Of a stretch of 64,000 bases of DNA, positions 57,015-64,000 are shown one piece after another. This DNA comes from Ruegeria aquimaris (GTDB lineage Bacteria; Pseudomonadota; Alphaproteobacteria; Rhodobacterales; Rhodobacteraceae), in contig NZ_JAOWLB010000007.1 of assembly GCF_025751555.1 (NCBI RefSeq), positions 124,001-188,000 on the forward strand, read 5' to 3'. The position numbers and the translations under genes are program-made. Below the pieces are notes generated by a model. The model saw nothing but the letters and a program-made list of their open reading frames with translations. It did no database searches and was not told the origin of the DNA. Each line of letters opens with the position of its first letter. Position 1 is the stretch's first letter.

Positions 57015-58070
57015 ATGCGGCCTGACCTGATCGGAGCGGAAGGGTTCTTGCGAAACTGCTGGTATGTCGCCGGACGCAGTGAGGACTTTGGGCGGACGTT
57101 GAGCGCGGTCACCATGCTGGAAGAGCAAATCGCGATCTTTCGGGACACCAAGGGCAATGCAATTGCCTTGGAGGACGCCTGTCCGCATCGCAAGCTGCCA
57201 CTTTCGCGTGGCACTGTCGAAGGTGACAACGTGGTCTGCGGGTATCACGGCCTGACCTTCGATTGTACCGGTGAATGTGTCATTGCCCCGACCCAGCTCG
57301 ACAATCCGCCGCGCCGCGCCGCTGTTCATTCCTATCCCGCCGAAGACAGGTGGGGTTTCCTGTGGCTCTGGATGGGAGACCCGGACAAGGCGGACCGAGA
57401 TGCGATTCTGGACATCCCCAATTTCGACAATCCTGACTGGGGCAAGACGCCGAAAGGCGCCATGGAGATGGCTTGTCACTACCTCTATATTATCGACAAC
57501 CTTCTCGACCCTAGCCATGTGGCCTGGGTTCATCTTTCTTCATTTGCGGGGGCCGGAACCGATAACCGGCCCCTGGATCTGGAGGAGATCGAGAACGGCG
57601 TTATCGTCTCGCGCTGGGTTCTGGGCGAAGAGCCGCCACCATACTACAAAGCCATGCTGCCCTTTGGCCCCACCTGCGACCGCAAGCAGCACTACGAGTG
57701 TCGCCTGCCATCCACCGCGATTAACATGTCGGTCTATACCCCTGCGGGAGAGGGCGGCGCGCAGAGGCCAGTGTCGCCCAATGCCTTTGTGAACATTTCC
57801 TACAATTTCATTACCCCTGTGGATGCCAACCGGTCCCGGTATTTCTGGTTCCAGCATCGCAACATGCATGCCGAGGATCACCAACTCTCGCAACGGATGT
57901 TCGAAGGCGCAACAATGGCGTTCAACGAAGACAAGGCCGTTCTGGAGCACGTGCAAACAGGCATGGCGAACCGCAGGTCTGCCTACATCAATCTTGGTCT
58001 GGACGCAGGCGCGATGCGTTTTCGCACAAGGGTGGCCCGTCAGATCAGAGCAGAAACCTCTGCCGATTGA
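57015..58070 (+). CDS. Rieske non-heme iron oxygenase, alpha-subunit type
   Basis: 351 residues from ATG at 57015. Rieske [2Fe-2S] site CPHRKLPLS...CGYHGLTFD (about 56-83). Mononuclear iron site DNLLDPSHVAWVH at about 165-177 with two His. Overall length and the missing small subunit resemble vanillate O-demethylase (VanA), phthalate and dicamba-type enzymes. They hydroxylate or demethylate ring substrates; a reductase is needed and none is encoded next to it. Last gene of the plus-strand transporter operon. Confidence 0.9.
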   Translation: MRPDLIGAEGFLRNCWYVAGRSEDFGRTLSAVTMLEEQIAIFRDTKGNAIALEDACPHRKLPLSRGTVEGDNVVCGYHGLTFDCTGECVIAPTQLDNPPRRAAVHSYPAEDRWGFLWLWMGDPDKADRDAILDIPNFDNPDWGKTPKGAMEMACHYLYIIDNLLDPSHVAWVHLSSFAGAGTDNRPLDLEEIENGVIVSRWVLGEEPPPYYKAMLPFGPTCDRKQHYECRLPSTAINMSVYTPAGEGGAQRPVSPNAFVNISYNFITPVDANRSRYFWFQHRNMHAEDHQLSQRMFEGATMAFNEDKAVLEHVQTGMANRRSAYINLGLDAGAMRFRTRVARQIRAETSAD

Positions 58071-58077
58071 GACTTTG

Positions 58078-59184
58078 TCAAACGCCTGAAAGCCGCCCTG
58101 TCGGCCCTTGTCCGACCTGCTTTTCCGGGTTCTCGAAGACCGCGCGGATACACGGGTAACGTTCCAGGATCTCTGCTCCGCCGGGAACACGGGAAACGTG
58201 GAAAACGCCCGCATCCCATATCTTGACTCCGTCAACCTCGATGGTTGGATCCAGCACATTCAGGGAAATCTCTCCGGGAGCGGTGTTCCCGCATGTATGG
58301 AAATGCAGCAATCGTGGATTCCCGAAGGCGCTACCGCTCCACCGTTCGAAGTTCTCGGCAGCCGGCCTGGTGTAGAAGCAGCCCGGATGAATGCCCGCAT
58401 GCCAGGAATGAACCGTCATCGGGTTCAGCCCGAACCGTTTTCCGACATTGTGAAAATGCGCCATCGCGCGCCGGACATCTTCGGGCGCTCCCTCAAACCC
58501 TTCGAGAACGGTGTCCTTGAAATGAATCTCGATTGGGGAATCCAGATGGCATCCATAGGGCTGGTAAAACCTGGATCCCGTCCCCACAAGAAACCCGTCC
58601 TGAACGATCACGCCGGAAAACCCGGCAGCTGGGACTGGAGCAAAGACCGACATGGGAAACCGGGTGATTGCGACATCCGATATGCGTTTGTCGGGAAAGG
58701 CAGCGCCAGGGCCACTGAAATTGGTGCCCAGCGGGCAGGTCACGCCGATTTCGCGCGCATTCGCCAAGAGCGAGTACAACCTCTCCTTGATCTCCACGAA
58801 GCCGTCATAATGGGCGCGGCCAAAAGCGGACGCAAGCATCTCTGTATCCAGGACATAAGCGACGATAGGGCGCGTTCTGCGCATCTCTTCGCTGAACCTG
58901 ATCTGGTCACCACAGCGCGACAGGAACAGGGTCCGGTCGGCCGTCGCCATGGCAGATTGAATGCTGGCCGGTAAGGTCGATCCGATCGGGTCAAAGGGCG
59001 CTGTCCTGAGATCGGTCTCGACACCCATCGTCTTGGCGCAACCTGCAATCTCGGCGGCGAGATCGTCGCTGTAATAGCCGTGGCCTGCTTCCTCCTGAAC
59101 AATCAAGAGGTGATCCCCCGCGCTCAAACCACCGCAATTGCGCAAGAGGTTTTCGGCCCCGGCTCGAAGTCTATCCTCTGACAT
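58078..59184 (-). CDS. M29-aminopeptidase/NicX-like metalloprotein (uncertain)
   Basis: 368 residues. The N-terminal half resembles the start of M29 aminopeptidase-like proteins (GAENLLRNCGGLSAGDHLLIV). The C-terminal half has a His-rich set HSWHAGIHPG and HFHTCGNTAPGEISLNVLDP that may bind a metal, followed by TIEVDGVKIWDAGVF. This superfamily includes 2,5-dihydroxypyridine dioxygenase (NicX). I cannot choose between peptidase and dioxygenase. It is convergent with the Rieske gene and divergent from the 59331 gene. Confidence 0.5.
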   Translation of the reverse strand: MSEDRLRAGAENLLRNCGGLSAGDHLLIVQEEAGHGYYSDDLAAEIAGCAKTMGVETDLRTAPFDPIGSTLPASIQSAMATADRTLFLSRCGDQIRFSEEMRRTRPIVAYVLDTEMLASAFGRAHYDGFVEIKERLYSLLANAREIGVTCPLGTNFSGPGAAFPDKRISDVAITRFPMSVFAPVPAAGFSGVIVQDGFLVGTGSRFYQPYGCHLDSPIEIHFKDTVLEGFEGAPEDVRRAMAHFHNVGKRFGLNPMTVHSWHAGIHPGCFYTRPAAENFERWSGSAFGNPRLLHFHTCGNTAPGEISLNVLDPTIEVDGVKIWDAGVFHVSRVPGGAEILERYPCIRAVFENPEKQVGQGPTGRLSGV

Positions 59185-59247
59185 GTCTGCCCACTGTTTT
59201 GCGAGATCGAGTCAATCATACTCCCGCTCCATCGTCCCTTCCTACAA

Positions 59248-59272
59248 AAATTTCTCCTCAGTTGAAATTTCT
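59248..59272. promoter_or_regulatory. TTTCT repeat in the divergent promoter
   Basis: AAATTTCT occurs twice (59248-59255 and 59265-59272) about 60 bases before both flanking genes. Related to the half-site array at 55096-55119, so the same regulator may act on both promoters. Confidence 0.4.
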
Positions 59273-59330
59273 ACTGTGAATTAGGGCTACTTGCCTCATA
59301 TCCTGTAGCTGCAACTGGAGGAGTGAAATC

Positions 59331-59912
59331 ATGAGTGCGTGGATTGAAATGATTCCGGATGAGCAAGCGGATGGTCGGCTCAAGGAGATGCTGGACAACG
59401 CGCGCACGCCGCATGGCACGGTCGATACCGTCATGCGGGTGCATTCACTCAGACCGGAAACCATGAACGGGCATGTGACCCTGTATCGCTCGGTTCTTCA
59501 TTCACAAGACAACGTGCTGCCGTTCTGGTTTCTGGAAGTCGTTGCGAGCTACACGTCGATCCTGAACGATTGCACCTATTCGCTGACGCATCATTTCATG
59601 AATGTGCGAAACCTGCTGCGAGATCAAACGCGTTCGGACCGGATCTTTCTCGCGCTCAAGGCACACCGCCCGGAAGAGGAGTTTGCGGGGAAAGAGCTTG
59701 CTTTGCTGCGTTATGCCGCGAAACTGACAACCTCTGTCGGCAAGATGGTCAAATCAGATTTCGAGGCTTTGAAGATCGCCGGATGCGACGACGGGGAGAT
59801 ACTGGAGGTCAATCAGGTCTGTGCGTATTTCAACTATTCGAACCGGCTGTTGAATGGGCTTGGAGCGACTACCGAAAACGATGTGATCGGATATTACAGG
59901 GAAGACAATTGA
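59331..59912 (+). CDS. Peroxidase-related/carboxymuconolactone decarboxylase family protein with altered redox motif
   Basis: 193 residues from ATG at 59331 after GGAGG. It matches the uncharacterised peroxidase-related branch of the AhpD superfamily: EVVASYTSILNDCTYSLTHH. In relatives this reads C-x-x-C; here C81 is kept and the second Cys is Ser84, with His87/His88. The loss suggests a non-peroxidase role or a one-Cys mechanism. It belongs to the same island by position. Confidence 0.78.
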   Translation: MSAWIEMIPDEQADGRLKEMLDNARTPHGTVDTVMRVHSLRPETMNGHVTLYRSVLHSQDNVLPFWFLEVVASYTSILNDCTYSLTHHFMNVRNLLRDQTRSDRIFLALKAHRPEEEFAGKELALLRYAAKLTTSVGKMVKSDFEALKIAGCDDGEILEVNQVCAYFNYSNRLLNGLGATTENDVIGYYREDN

Positions 59913-60160
59913 TGAGGGCCAGCGCAGCGTCGTGTTCGGTTCCGACCGGTCGTGAAGTCATCGACCATGTCGGCACCCGCATTGACCCGCGCGTTCCAAG
60001 AGTCCGTTTCAGACCATCGTGAGGACAGGCCTTCGGAGGCTCCTCGTGATACAATCGTATCTGTGCTTCTGGCTCACCAGCATTACACGCGCGCGTCGAT
60101 AGCCGAACCGGCGACGCCCGGCGGCCATCGTCTTCACCGTTGATCTATTAGGTCCGGGCA

Positions 60161-60189
60161 GCCGGAGCGCCAACACCAGGCGCTCCGGC
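60161..60189. terminator. Hairpin after the aminotransferase gene
   Basis: GCCGGAGCGCC - AACACCA - GGCGCTCCGGC, perfect 11-bp stem, 8 bases past the gene end on the minus strand. No T tract on either side. Confidence 0.6.
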
Positions 60190-60196
60190 AACCGCA

Positions 60197-61636
60197 TTAT
60201 TCCGCCGCGACTTGGAGTTCCGCGGCAATCGCATCCGCGAGCGCGGCTTCAAAGATCGCAAGGCCCTCTTCGATAATGGCGTCCGATGCGGTCAGCGGAA
60301 CCATGATGCGCACGGCGTTGCCATGCATCCCGCAAGCCAGAAGAATCAACCCCCGCTTGAGAGCGTGAGCAATCACCGACTTGGTAAAGGCGGCGTCCGG
60401 CGTGGCCGTTTCGAAATCGGTGACGAATTCAACTGCCAGCATGGCGCCCAAGCCGCGAATGTCCCACATCCGGTAGGGGGCTGTACGCGCACCCATCTCG
60501 GTAAAGCGCGCGCGGAAGGTTTCACCAAGTGCCACAGACCGGGCAAGCAGGCCCTCGCTTTCAAGCGCCTCGATAGCTGCCAGCGCGGCGGCGCAGGCCA
60601 CCGGGTTGCCGCCGTACGTGCCGCCAAGCCCGCCCGGTGCGAGGGCGTCCATGACATCGGCACGACCGATCACACCGGCAATCGGATACCCTCCGGCCAT
60701 CGACTTGGCGACGGTGATCAGATCGGGTGTGACGCCGGAATGCTCGATTGCGAACCATTTGCCGGTACGTCCGAACCCCGCTTGAATCTCGTCCGAAATC
60801 AGGAGGATGCCATGCTTGTCGCAGATTGCGCGCAGGGCCTGCCACATCTCGGTCGGGACCGGGTGATAGCCGCCTTCGCCAAGCACCGGCTCAAGGATGA
60901 TCGCGGCGACACGCGACGGATCGGCATCTGTCAGGAACAGGGTTTCGAGCGCCTTCAGAGCGTCCGCGACCGTTACGCCATTGCGGGCATCAGGGAAGGG
61001 TGCGCGGAAGATATCAGCCGGGAAGGGACCCACGTCTTTCTTGTAGGGTGTGACCTTGCCTGTCATGCCCAGCGTCATCAGCGTGCGACCGTGATAGCCG
61101 CCAGTGAAGGCAATGATGCCGGGCCGCCGCGTGTGAGCGCGAGCAATCTTGACGGCATTTTCAACCGCTTCTGCGCCCGTTGTGACCAGCAGGGTTTTCT
61201 TGGCAAAGTCGCCGGGCGCAAGCGCGTTGAGCTTCTCGGCCAGCGCGACATAGGGTTCATAAGGCACAACCTGGAAGGAGGTGTGGGTATAGAGGTCTTC
61301 TTGTGCCTTGGCGGCGGCGACAACGGACGGGTGACGGTGGCCGGTGTTCAGAACCGCAATGCCGCCCGCGAAGTCGATGTAGCGATGACCGTCGACATCC
61401 CAAAGCTCGGCATTCTCTGCCTTCGCGGCAAAAATGGGTGCCGCAGAAGCCACGCCGCGCGGCACAGCCGCTTCGCGACGCGCGAGCAGTGCGGCGTTGG
61501 AGCCGGACGGCGACACGTCCGGTTTCAGCCCCGGCTTTTCTGTCGCGGGTACGTTCTCGCTCGATTTGGTTGCTGTCGAAGTCTTCGCTGTGGAGGCTTT
61601 TGTTCGCTTCTGTCCGGCGGGTGCTTTCCTGGTCAT
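60197..61636 (-). CDS. gabT: 4-aminobutyrate aminotransferase-like PLP enzyme with basic N-terminal extension
   Basis: 479 residues from ATG at 61636 (TTGGAGATCCAG upstream). Class III aminotransferase: GGYHGRTLMTLGMTGKVTPY, LLISDEIQAGFGRTGKWFAI and ITVAKSMAGGYPIAGVIG with the PLP lysine. Relatives use 4-aminobutyrate or 5-aminovalerate. The first about 50 residues are Lys/Thr/Ala/Ser-rich (KAPAGQKRTKASTAKTSTAT) and extend past the usual start, which is unusual. Divergent from the XRE-cupin gene. Confidence 0.85.
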   Translation of the reverse strand: MTRKAPAGQKRTKASTAKTSTATKSSENVPATEKPGLKPDVSPSGSNAALLARREAAVPRGVASAAPIFAAKAENAELWDVDGHRYIDFAGGIAVLNTGHRHPSVVAAAKAQEDLYTHTSFQVVPYEPYVALAEKLNALAPGDFAKKTLLVTTGAEAVENAVKIARAHTRRPGIIAFTGGYHGRTLMTLGMTGKVTPYKKDVGPFPADIFRAPFPDARNGVTVADALKALETLFLTDADPSRVAAIILEPVLGEGGYHPVPTEMWQALRAICDKHGILLISDEIQAGFGRTGKWFAIEHSGVTPDLITVAKSMAGGYPIAGVIGRADVMDALAPGGLGGTYGGNPVACAAALAAIEALESEGLLARSVALGETFRARFTEMGARTAPYRMWDIRGLGAMLAVEFVTDFETATPDAAFTKSVIAHALKRGLILLACGMHGNAVRIMVPLTASDAIIEEGLAIFEAALADAIAAELQVAAE

Positions 61637-61664
61637 CTGGATCTCCAAGGACAAGGGTGGAATG

Positions 61665-61678
61665 ATGAAAATTTTCAT
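61665..61678. promoter_or_regulatory. Perfect palindrome between gabT and XRE-cupin gene
   Basis: ATGAAAATTTTCAT, 28 bases upstream of the gabT start. Likely operator for the divergent XRE-cupin regulator (inference). Confidence 0.45.
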
Positions 61679-61833
61679 ACACAGATTAGAATACTTGTCA
61701 AGATGAGGGCGATCTGCTAAGTGTTCTTACCTCAACTACGCATGGGCGCGCTGTTCAGTTGGAAATTGGTTGACTGAAGCGAGAATGAGGTGATTAAAAT
61801 ATCAATCGGGAACTGGAGGACTTTGGAGCGGCA

Positions 61834-62403
61834 ATGGATGTCGGCGGAAGACTGAGGTCGGTAAGAGAGTCACGAAAGCTCTCGCAGCGCGACCTTGCAA
61901 CACGTGCTGGCCTGACAAGTGGCGCAATCTCGCTGATCGAACAGAACAAGAGCAGCCCATCGGTGTCATCGTTGAAGGCTTTGCTCGATGCCATTCCGAT
62001 GACGATGTCGGAATTCTTCGCCGAAGTCGAAAATTCCGGTCCGCGTAAGTACTTTTTTGCCAAAAATGAGTTCGTTGAGTTGTCGCCGCAGGACATTGGC
62101 CTCGGTGCCGCTGCGGCGAGGCTATCCTTGCGTCAGCTGGGAAATGCTTCTGAGCACAGTCTGCAAATGCTGCATGAGCGTTATCCCCCCGGCACGGATA
62201 CAGGTCCGGAAATGCTCAGGCATGACGGTGAGGAGGCGGGCGTTGTTGTCTCCGGTTACATAGAGATAACCGTTGACGATCAGGTTCGCGTCTTGGGTCC
62301 TGGCGAAGGCTATCTGTTCGATAGTCGGCTGCCTCACCGGTTTCGTAACATCGGCGATCAGGAGTGCGTGGTGATCAGTGCCTGCACACCGCCGACATTC
62401 TGA
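61834..62403 (+). CDS. XRE-family regulator with C-terminal cupin domain (PuuR-like)
   Basis: 189 residues. HTH about 5-60: LRSVRESRKLSQRDLATRAG, GAISLIEQNKSSPSVSSLKA. Cupin about 105-185: GTDTGPEMLRHDGEEAGVVV and VLGPGEGYLFDSRLPHRFRN. This is the architecture of PuuR, the putrescine regulator. Flanked by gabT (divergent) and a TAXI-TRAP transporter (same strand), so it probably senses an amine or amino acid imported here. Confidence 0.88.
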   Translation: MDVGGRLRSVRESRKLSQRDLATRAGLTSGAISLIEQNKSSPSVSSLKALLDAIPMTMSEFFAEVENSGPRKYFFAKNEFVELSPQDIGLGAAAARLSLRQLGNASEHSLQMLHERYPPGTDTGPEMLRHDGEEAGVVVSGYIEITVDDQVRVLGPGEGYLFDSRLPHRFRNIGDQECVVISACTPPTF

Positions 62404-62449
62404 GATTTGAAAAAGACACGCGCGGGCTTTAACCTGCTGATTCACAATA

Positions 62450-62465
62450 GACCGGAAAACCGGTC
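62450..62465. promoter_or_regulatory. Inverted repeat before the TAXI receptor gene
   Basis: GACCGG-AAAA-CCGGTC, about 25 bases before the ATG of the receptor. Candidate operator or short hairpin. Confidence 0.4.
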
Positions 62466-62490
62466 ACAACGATAACAATGGGAGACTTCC

Positions 62491-63453
62491 ATGAAATACC
62501 TGAAACTAAGCGCATTTCTTTCGGCTGCTGTGTTTGCCGGCCATACGGCGACGGCGCAGGAGCGGTTTATCACCATCGGTACCGGTGGACAGACAGGGGT
62601 GTACTTTGTCGTGGGTCAGTCGATTTGCCGACTGGTGAACAGGGGCACTGCCGAACACAACCTGAAGTGTACCGCACCTTCGACCGGCGGTTCGATCGCG
62701 AATATCAATGCGATTGCTGCGGGTGACATGGACATGGGCGTTGCCCAGTCTGACTGGCAGCATCATGCCTACAACGGCACCTCGGAATTCGAAGGCAAGA
62801 AGATGGACGATCTGCGGGCCGTCTTCTCGGTGCATGGCGAGCCTTTCACCGTCGTCGCCCGTACCGATAGTGGTGCGACTGATTTCGAAAGCCTGTTCGG
62901 CAAGCGCGTGAACATCGGCAATCCAGGGTCGGGCCAGCGTGGCACGATGGAGGTTGTTCTTGCTGCTATGGGTAAGAGCATCGACGACTTCTCTCTCGCA
63001 TCCGAATTGAAATCGGCAGAGCAGTCCGCCGCGCTTGGCGACAACAAGGTCGATGCGATTGTGTTTACCGCAGGCCATCCGAACGGGTCGATTCAGGAAG
63101 CCACCACGACCACCGATGCAAAGCTGATCCCGGTCGTTGGCGAAGCTATCGACAAGCTTGTGGCGGACAACCCGTATTACGCCAAGGCCACGATTCCCGG
63201 TGGCATGTACAAGGGTAATGACGAAGACGTCCAGACATTCGGCGTGAAGGCGACCTTTGTCACCAAGGCAAGCGTGCCCGATGACGTGGTCTATACGGTC
63301 GTCAAGGCAGTGTTCGACAACTTCGACCGCTTCAAGGGTTTGCACCCTGCCTTTGCGAATCTCTCGGAAGCAGAGATGATCTCGGGCGGTCTAAGCGCGC
63401 CGCTGCACCCGGGCGCGGAAAAGTACTACCGTGAGCGCGGCTGGATTCAGTAA
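62491..63453 (+). CDS. TAXI-type TRAP transporter periplasmic receptor
   Basis: 320 residues with Sec signal (MKYLKLSAFLSAAVFAGHTA) and cleavage near ATAQ. TAXI signature ITIGTGGQTGVYFVVGQSIC at about 26-45 and APSTGGSIANINAIAAGDMD are diagnostic. Binds a small organic anion or amino acid and hands it to the fused permease downstream. Ligand not predictable; context with gabT suggests an amino acid such as glutamate or a GABA-like compound. Confidence 0.9.
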   Translation: MKYLKLSAFLSAAVFAGHTATAQERFITIGTGGQTGVYFVVGQSICRLVNRGTAEHNLKCTAPSTGGSIANINAIAAGDMDMGVAQSDWQHHAYNGTSEFEGKKMDDLRAVFSVHGEPFTVVARTDSGATDFESLFGKRVNIGNPGSGQRGTMEVVLAAMGKSIDDFSLASELKSAEQSAALGDNKVDAIVFTAGHPNGSIQEATTTTDAKLIPVVGEAIDKLVADNPYYAKATIPGGMYKGNDEDVQTFGVKATFVTKASVPDDVVYTVVKAVFDNFDRFKGLHPAFANLSEAEMISGGLSAPLHPGAEKYYRERGWIQ

Positions 63454-63560
63454 CAGCGCACGCCAGTACAATCGGATGGCTCCGGTCGTCGGGGTCATCC
63501 TTTCACTCGCCGGTTCGATTTGGTCGGACCGAACAAGGAAGAGAACCGGGGGGACGCGCG

Positions 63561-64000
63561 ATGACAAACGAGGATCAGACTCAAGCCGCAGCGGTAGAAA
63601 ATCAGGCGGCGGGCAAAGGCGGGCTGAGCCAGTCCGAGCTTGACGAACTTGTCGCCTCCTCTGATACGGGCGGACGCAGCCCGTCGCTTCCAGTCGCACG
63701 GTTCATAACAATTGTCGCGATCATCTGGTCCCTGTTCCAGCTTTGGATTGCGTCACCTCTGCCCTTCATGCTCGGCTTCGGGGTCTTCAACGATACCGAA
63801 GCCCGGTCTTTCCATCTCGCGTTCGCCCTGTTCCTTGCCTACGCTGCCTATCCGGCCGCACGGACCCCGTTCCAGCTTGCTTTGGGCGTTGGCATACCCT
63901 TGCTGCTGGCTTTCCTGTTCGTCATCGGAATCGGCGGCCTTGCCTCAGGATGGTGGATTGTCCTGATTGCCGCACTTGTCGTGGCCGCAATCCTGTTGGG
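63561..64000 (+). CDS. Fused TRAP transporter permease, 5' part
   Basis: Open reading frame from ATG at 63561 (GGGGGGACGCGCG upstream) to the window end, about 146 residues so far. A polar N-terminus of about 50 residues (LSQSELDELVASSDTGGRSP) is followed by hydrophobic segments: RFITIVAIIWSLFQLWIASP with PFMLGFGVFNDTEARSFHLA, and further helices. This is the start of the single-chain DctQM-type permease that pairs with TAXI receptors. Partial: the 3' end lies outside. Confidence 0.85.
   Translation, partial: MTNEDQTQAAAVENQAAGKGGLSQSELDELVASSDTGGRSPSLPVARFITIVAIIWSLFQLWIASPLPFMLGFGVFNDTEARSFHLAFALFLAYAAYPAARTPFQLALGVGIPLLLAFLFVIGIGGLASGWWIVLIAALVVAAILL

Noticed and set aside
59913-60196. 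Gene in the 284-base gap after the peroxidase-related protein
   Set aside because: Short open frames on both strands lack ribosome sites and family motifs; only a hairpin near the gabT end is notable.
60212-61720. 502-codon plus-strand open frame
   Set aside because: Antisense to the gabT-like gene, which has full aminotransferase motifs.

Overview
The window is about 64% G+C and very densely coded. Most genes sit in tight same-strand operons with 4-base (ATGA) or 8-base stop/start overlaps. The gene content (Nqr, Tat-type nos cluster, protocatechuate genes with a PcaQ-type regulator, homoprotocatechuate genes, TAXI-type TRAP transporter) and codon use point to an alphaproteobacterium of the Rhodobacterales, most likely the Roseobacter group (Ruegeria-like). 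The genus is an inference. I see no tRNA, rRNA, CRISPR array, insertion sequence, integrase or phage gene.

Layout. 1-2 kb: 3' end of aroA, then cmk and a small secreted protein. 2-6.8 kb, minus strand: tetR, c-type cytochrome, Tat-exported aldonolactone-oxidase-like flavoprotein, D-threonine-aldolase/D-serine-dehydratase-like PLP enzyme and a DUF819 membrane protein, coupled end to end. 6.9-10.9 kb, minus: hpaE-hpaD-hpaG-hpaH, the lower homoprotocatechuate meta-cleavage pathway. 11.3-17.2 kb, plus: nqrABCDEF with a strong terminator. 17.3-20.7 kb: orphan acr3 arsenite pump, CBS-domain protein, then a small membrane protein, apbE and nqrM. 20.7-22.8 kb: methyltransferase and a LuxR-type regulator. 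23.2-25.1 kb: large di-heme cytochrome c. 25.2-26 kb: tandem crcB pair. 26-30.9 kb: pobA-pcaC-pcaH-pcaG-BKACE, divergent from pcaQ. 31-39.4 kb: a cysteine-rich leader gene and nosRZDFYL plus a cytochrome c, behind a candidate FNR-class promoter. 39.5-45 kb: XRE-cupin regulator divergent from gcvTHP. 45-50.3 kb: GlxA-type AraC regulator, MaoC/FAS1-like dehydratase, small secreted protein, GcvA-type LysR divergent from a GMC oxidoreductase. 50.5-52.7 kb: katG. 52.8-59.9 kb: an unassigned catabolic gene set (creatininase family, XRE-cupin, polar amino-acid-type ABC transporter, AhpD-like, Rieske oxygenase, M29/NicX-like protein, peroxidase-related protein). 60.2-64 kb: gabT-like aminotransferase divergent from a third XRE-cupin regulator, then a TAXI receptor and the start of a fused TRAP permease cut by the window end.

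How it fits together. Nqr supplies a sodium-motive NADH dehydrogenase; ApbE and NqrM are its maturation factors. The same ApbE could flavinylate NosR, because no nosX lies in the nos cluster. The two aromatic pathways (homoprotocatechuate and protocatechuate), the gcv system, gabT and several transporters suggest a generalist feeding on plant- or algae-derived aromatics and amines. The least explained parts are the 2-6.8 kb oxidase/racemase-like operon and the 52.8-59.9 kb Rieske/creatininase/ABC island. The latter is my best candidate for an undescribed degradation pathway.
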